A stretch of DNA of 31,602 nucleotides, taken from the NCBI GenBank assembly GCA_964354655.1, contig CAYHAL010000013.1, forward strand, positions 1 through 31,602. The letters run 5' to 3'. Positions 30,959 through 31,602 of this stretch are shown here, piece by piece. Source of the stretch: E44-bin46 sp964354655 (GTDB taxonomy: Bacteria; Chloroflexota; Dehalococcoidia; Dehalococcoidales; E44-bin46). The translations under genes and the position numbers were made by a program. The notes under the pieces were generated by a model. It did not search any database and had not been told where the DNA came from. It worked only from the letters and a program-made list of their open reading frames with translations. Positions within the stretch are counted from its first letter, which is position 1. Every line of letters starts with the position of its first letter.

Positions 30959-30987
30959 TTGACAAGGAGAGCCAGCAAAACTAGGAT
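30959..30987 (+). promoter_or_regulatory. Promoter of the nitroreductase gene
   Basis: TTGACA (30959-30964), a 17-base spacer and TAGGAT (30982-30987). The start codon follows 27 bases later, with GGAGGTG in between at 31001-31007. Confidence 0.5.
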
Positions 30988-31014
30988 TGTTTATTACAAT
31001 GGAGGTGCAGGGCT

Positions 31015-31560
31015 ATGGCTATTCTAGACGTAATAAGGCAGCGAAGAAGTGTCAGGCATTTCCTGGATAGACCGGTTGAGCGGGAGAAGATAATGATGTG
31101 TCTTGAGGCGGCGAGGCTAGCCCCCTCTGCCTGCAATTCACAGCCGTGGAAGTTTGTGGTTGTGGATGATAAGCAGTTAAAGGATAGGCTATGCCGGGCG
31201 GCTTTCAGCGGCATATATTTGATGAATTCCTTTTGTAAGGAGGCACCAGTTATAGTGGTGGTTGTCTCGGAAAGGGCTAAGTTTTTGGCTATGATTGGCG
31301 GGCTGTTTCGGGGCACCAAATACTACCTCATAGATATCGGCATAGCCGGCGAGCATTTTGTCCTCCAGGCTGAGGAGCTGGGTCTGGGCACTTGCTGGAT
31401 AGGCTGGTTTAATGAACGGGCGGTAAAATCAATATTGAATATCCCGCAGCATAAAAAGATAGACATCCTGATAGCGTTAGGCTATTACGCTAGTGATAAG
31501 GTACGTCCAAAGCATAGTCGGGAGCTGATAGACAAAATCGCCTCCTTCAACTCCTATTAA
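31015..31560 (+). CDS. Nitroreductase family FMN oxidoreductase
   Basis: A 181-residue single-domain nitroreductase-fold protein, normally a homodimer with FMN at the interface. The phosphate/FMN contacts RQRRSVRHFLDRPV (residues 8-21) and APSACNSQPWKFVVVDD are classical, IDIGIAGEHFVLQAEELGLG is the central helix, and TCWIGWF with ALGYY completes the fold. Two-electron reduction of nitro groups, quinones or flavins is possible; the substrate cannot be told. GGAGGTGCAGGGCT precedes the ATG. After the stop, 42 bases remain and end in a C-rich repeat, possibly a contig edge. Confidence 0.92.
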   Translation: MAILDVIRQRRSVRHFLDRPVEREKIMMCLEAARLAPSACNSQPWKFVVVDDKQLKDRLCRAAFSGIYLMNSFCKEAPVIVVVVSERAKFLAMIGGLFRGTKYYLIDIGIAGEHFVLQAEELGLGTCWIGWFNERAVKSILNIPQHKKIDILIALGYYASDKVRPKHSRELIDKIASFNSY

Positions 31561-31578
31561 GTTTGGTAATGGATTATC

Positions 31579-31593
31579 AACCTCACCCCCTTA
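31579..31593 (+). repeat. Second copy of the 15-base C-rich repeat
   Basis: AACCTCACCCCCTTA, identical to 15992-16006, followed by ATCCCCCTC up to the end of the window. The CCTCACCCCC...CCCCCTC arrangement looks like the edge of a dispersed intergenic repeat, of a kind that often breaks assemblies. Confidence 0.5.
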
Positions 31594-31602
31594 ATCCCCC
31601 TC

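Noticed and set aside
1..31602. CRISPR arrays, transposases, integrases or prophage genes
   Set aside because: None seen on either strand; all sizeable open frames are housekeeping or shadow frames.

Overview
The window looks like a chromosomal segment of a low-to-mid GC member of the Chloroflexota, most likely class Dehalococcoidia, and probably from a draft or metagenome assembly because two runs of exactly 100 N interrupt genes. The assignment is inference. It rests on a short Elp3 resembling the Dehalococcoides mccartyi enzyme, compact RpoB and RpoC subunits, a DUF5667-type membrane protein beside a sigma factor, and the style of the fatty-acid genes. It is mostly core genome. I see no phage, insertion sequence, CRISPR array, tRNA or rRNA.

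Layout. 1-6.1 kb holds the edge of a transporter-like membrane gene, a small hypothetical, an S41 processing protease, a minimal zinc metallopeptidase, Elp3 (reverse), a Trm9-like methyltransferase cut by the first gap, a membrane-anchored hypothetical and a DegV lipid-binding protein. 6.1-11.1 kb is a seven-gene reverse-strand fatty-acid operon: HadA-like subunit, MaoC dehydratase, plsX, acpP, fabL, fabF, fabG, with a recognisable promoter upstream. rimI follows (reverse). 12.0-15.2 kb is a forward envelope-type operon: sigma factor, DUF5667 membrane protein, SIMPL lipoprotein, exported protein, terminator. 15.2-23.7 kb is ruvB (broken by the second gap), then a terminator, rpoC and rpoB, all reverse. 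23.7-24.0 kb is a divergent promoter region. 24.0-28.8 kb is a forward operon: DUF177, rpmF, fabK, fabD, nusB, a second acpP, and two tandem HAD hydrolases. 28.8-31.6 kb holds a B12-binding radical SAM enzyme and a cyclophilin-like protein (both reverse) and a nitroreductase (forward).

How it fits together. The two fatty-acid loci together supply malonyl transfer (FabD), condensation (FabF), ketoreduction (FabG), dehydration (HadA-like plus MaoC instead of FabZ), enoyl reduction (both FabL and FabK), two carrier proteins, and PlsX to hand acyl chains to phospholipid synthesis. FabH and acetyl-CoA carboxylase are not in the window. The rpmF-fab cluster known from E. coli appears split in two here. 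Elp3 next to a Trm9-like methyltransferase suggests a wobble-uridine tRNA modification pair.

Most striking points: a His-to-Glu change at the expected active-site position of FabK, the two-subunit dehydratase, an apparent ATA start for ruvB embedded in a repeated 15-mer, the Elp3/Trm9-like pair, and the sigma/DUF5667/SIMPL operon.
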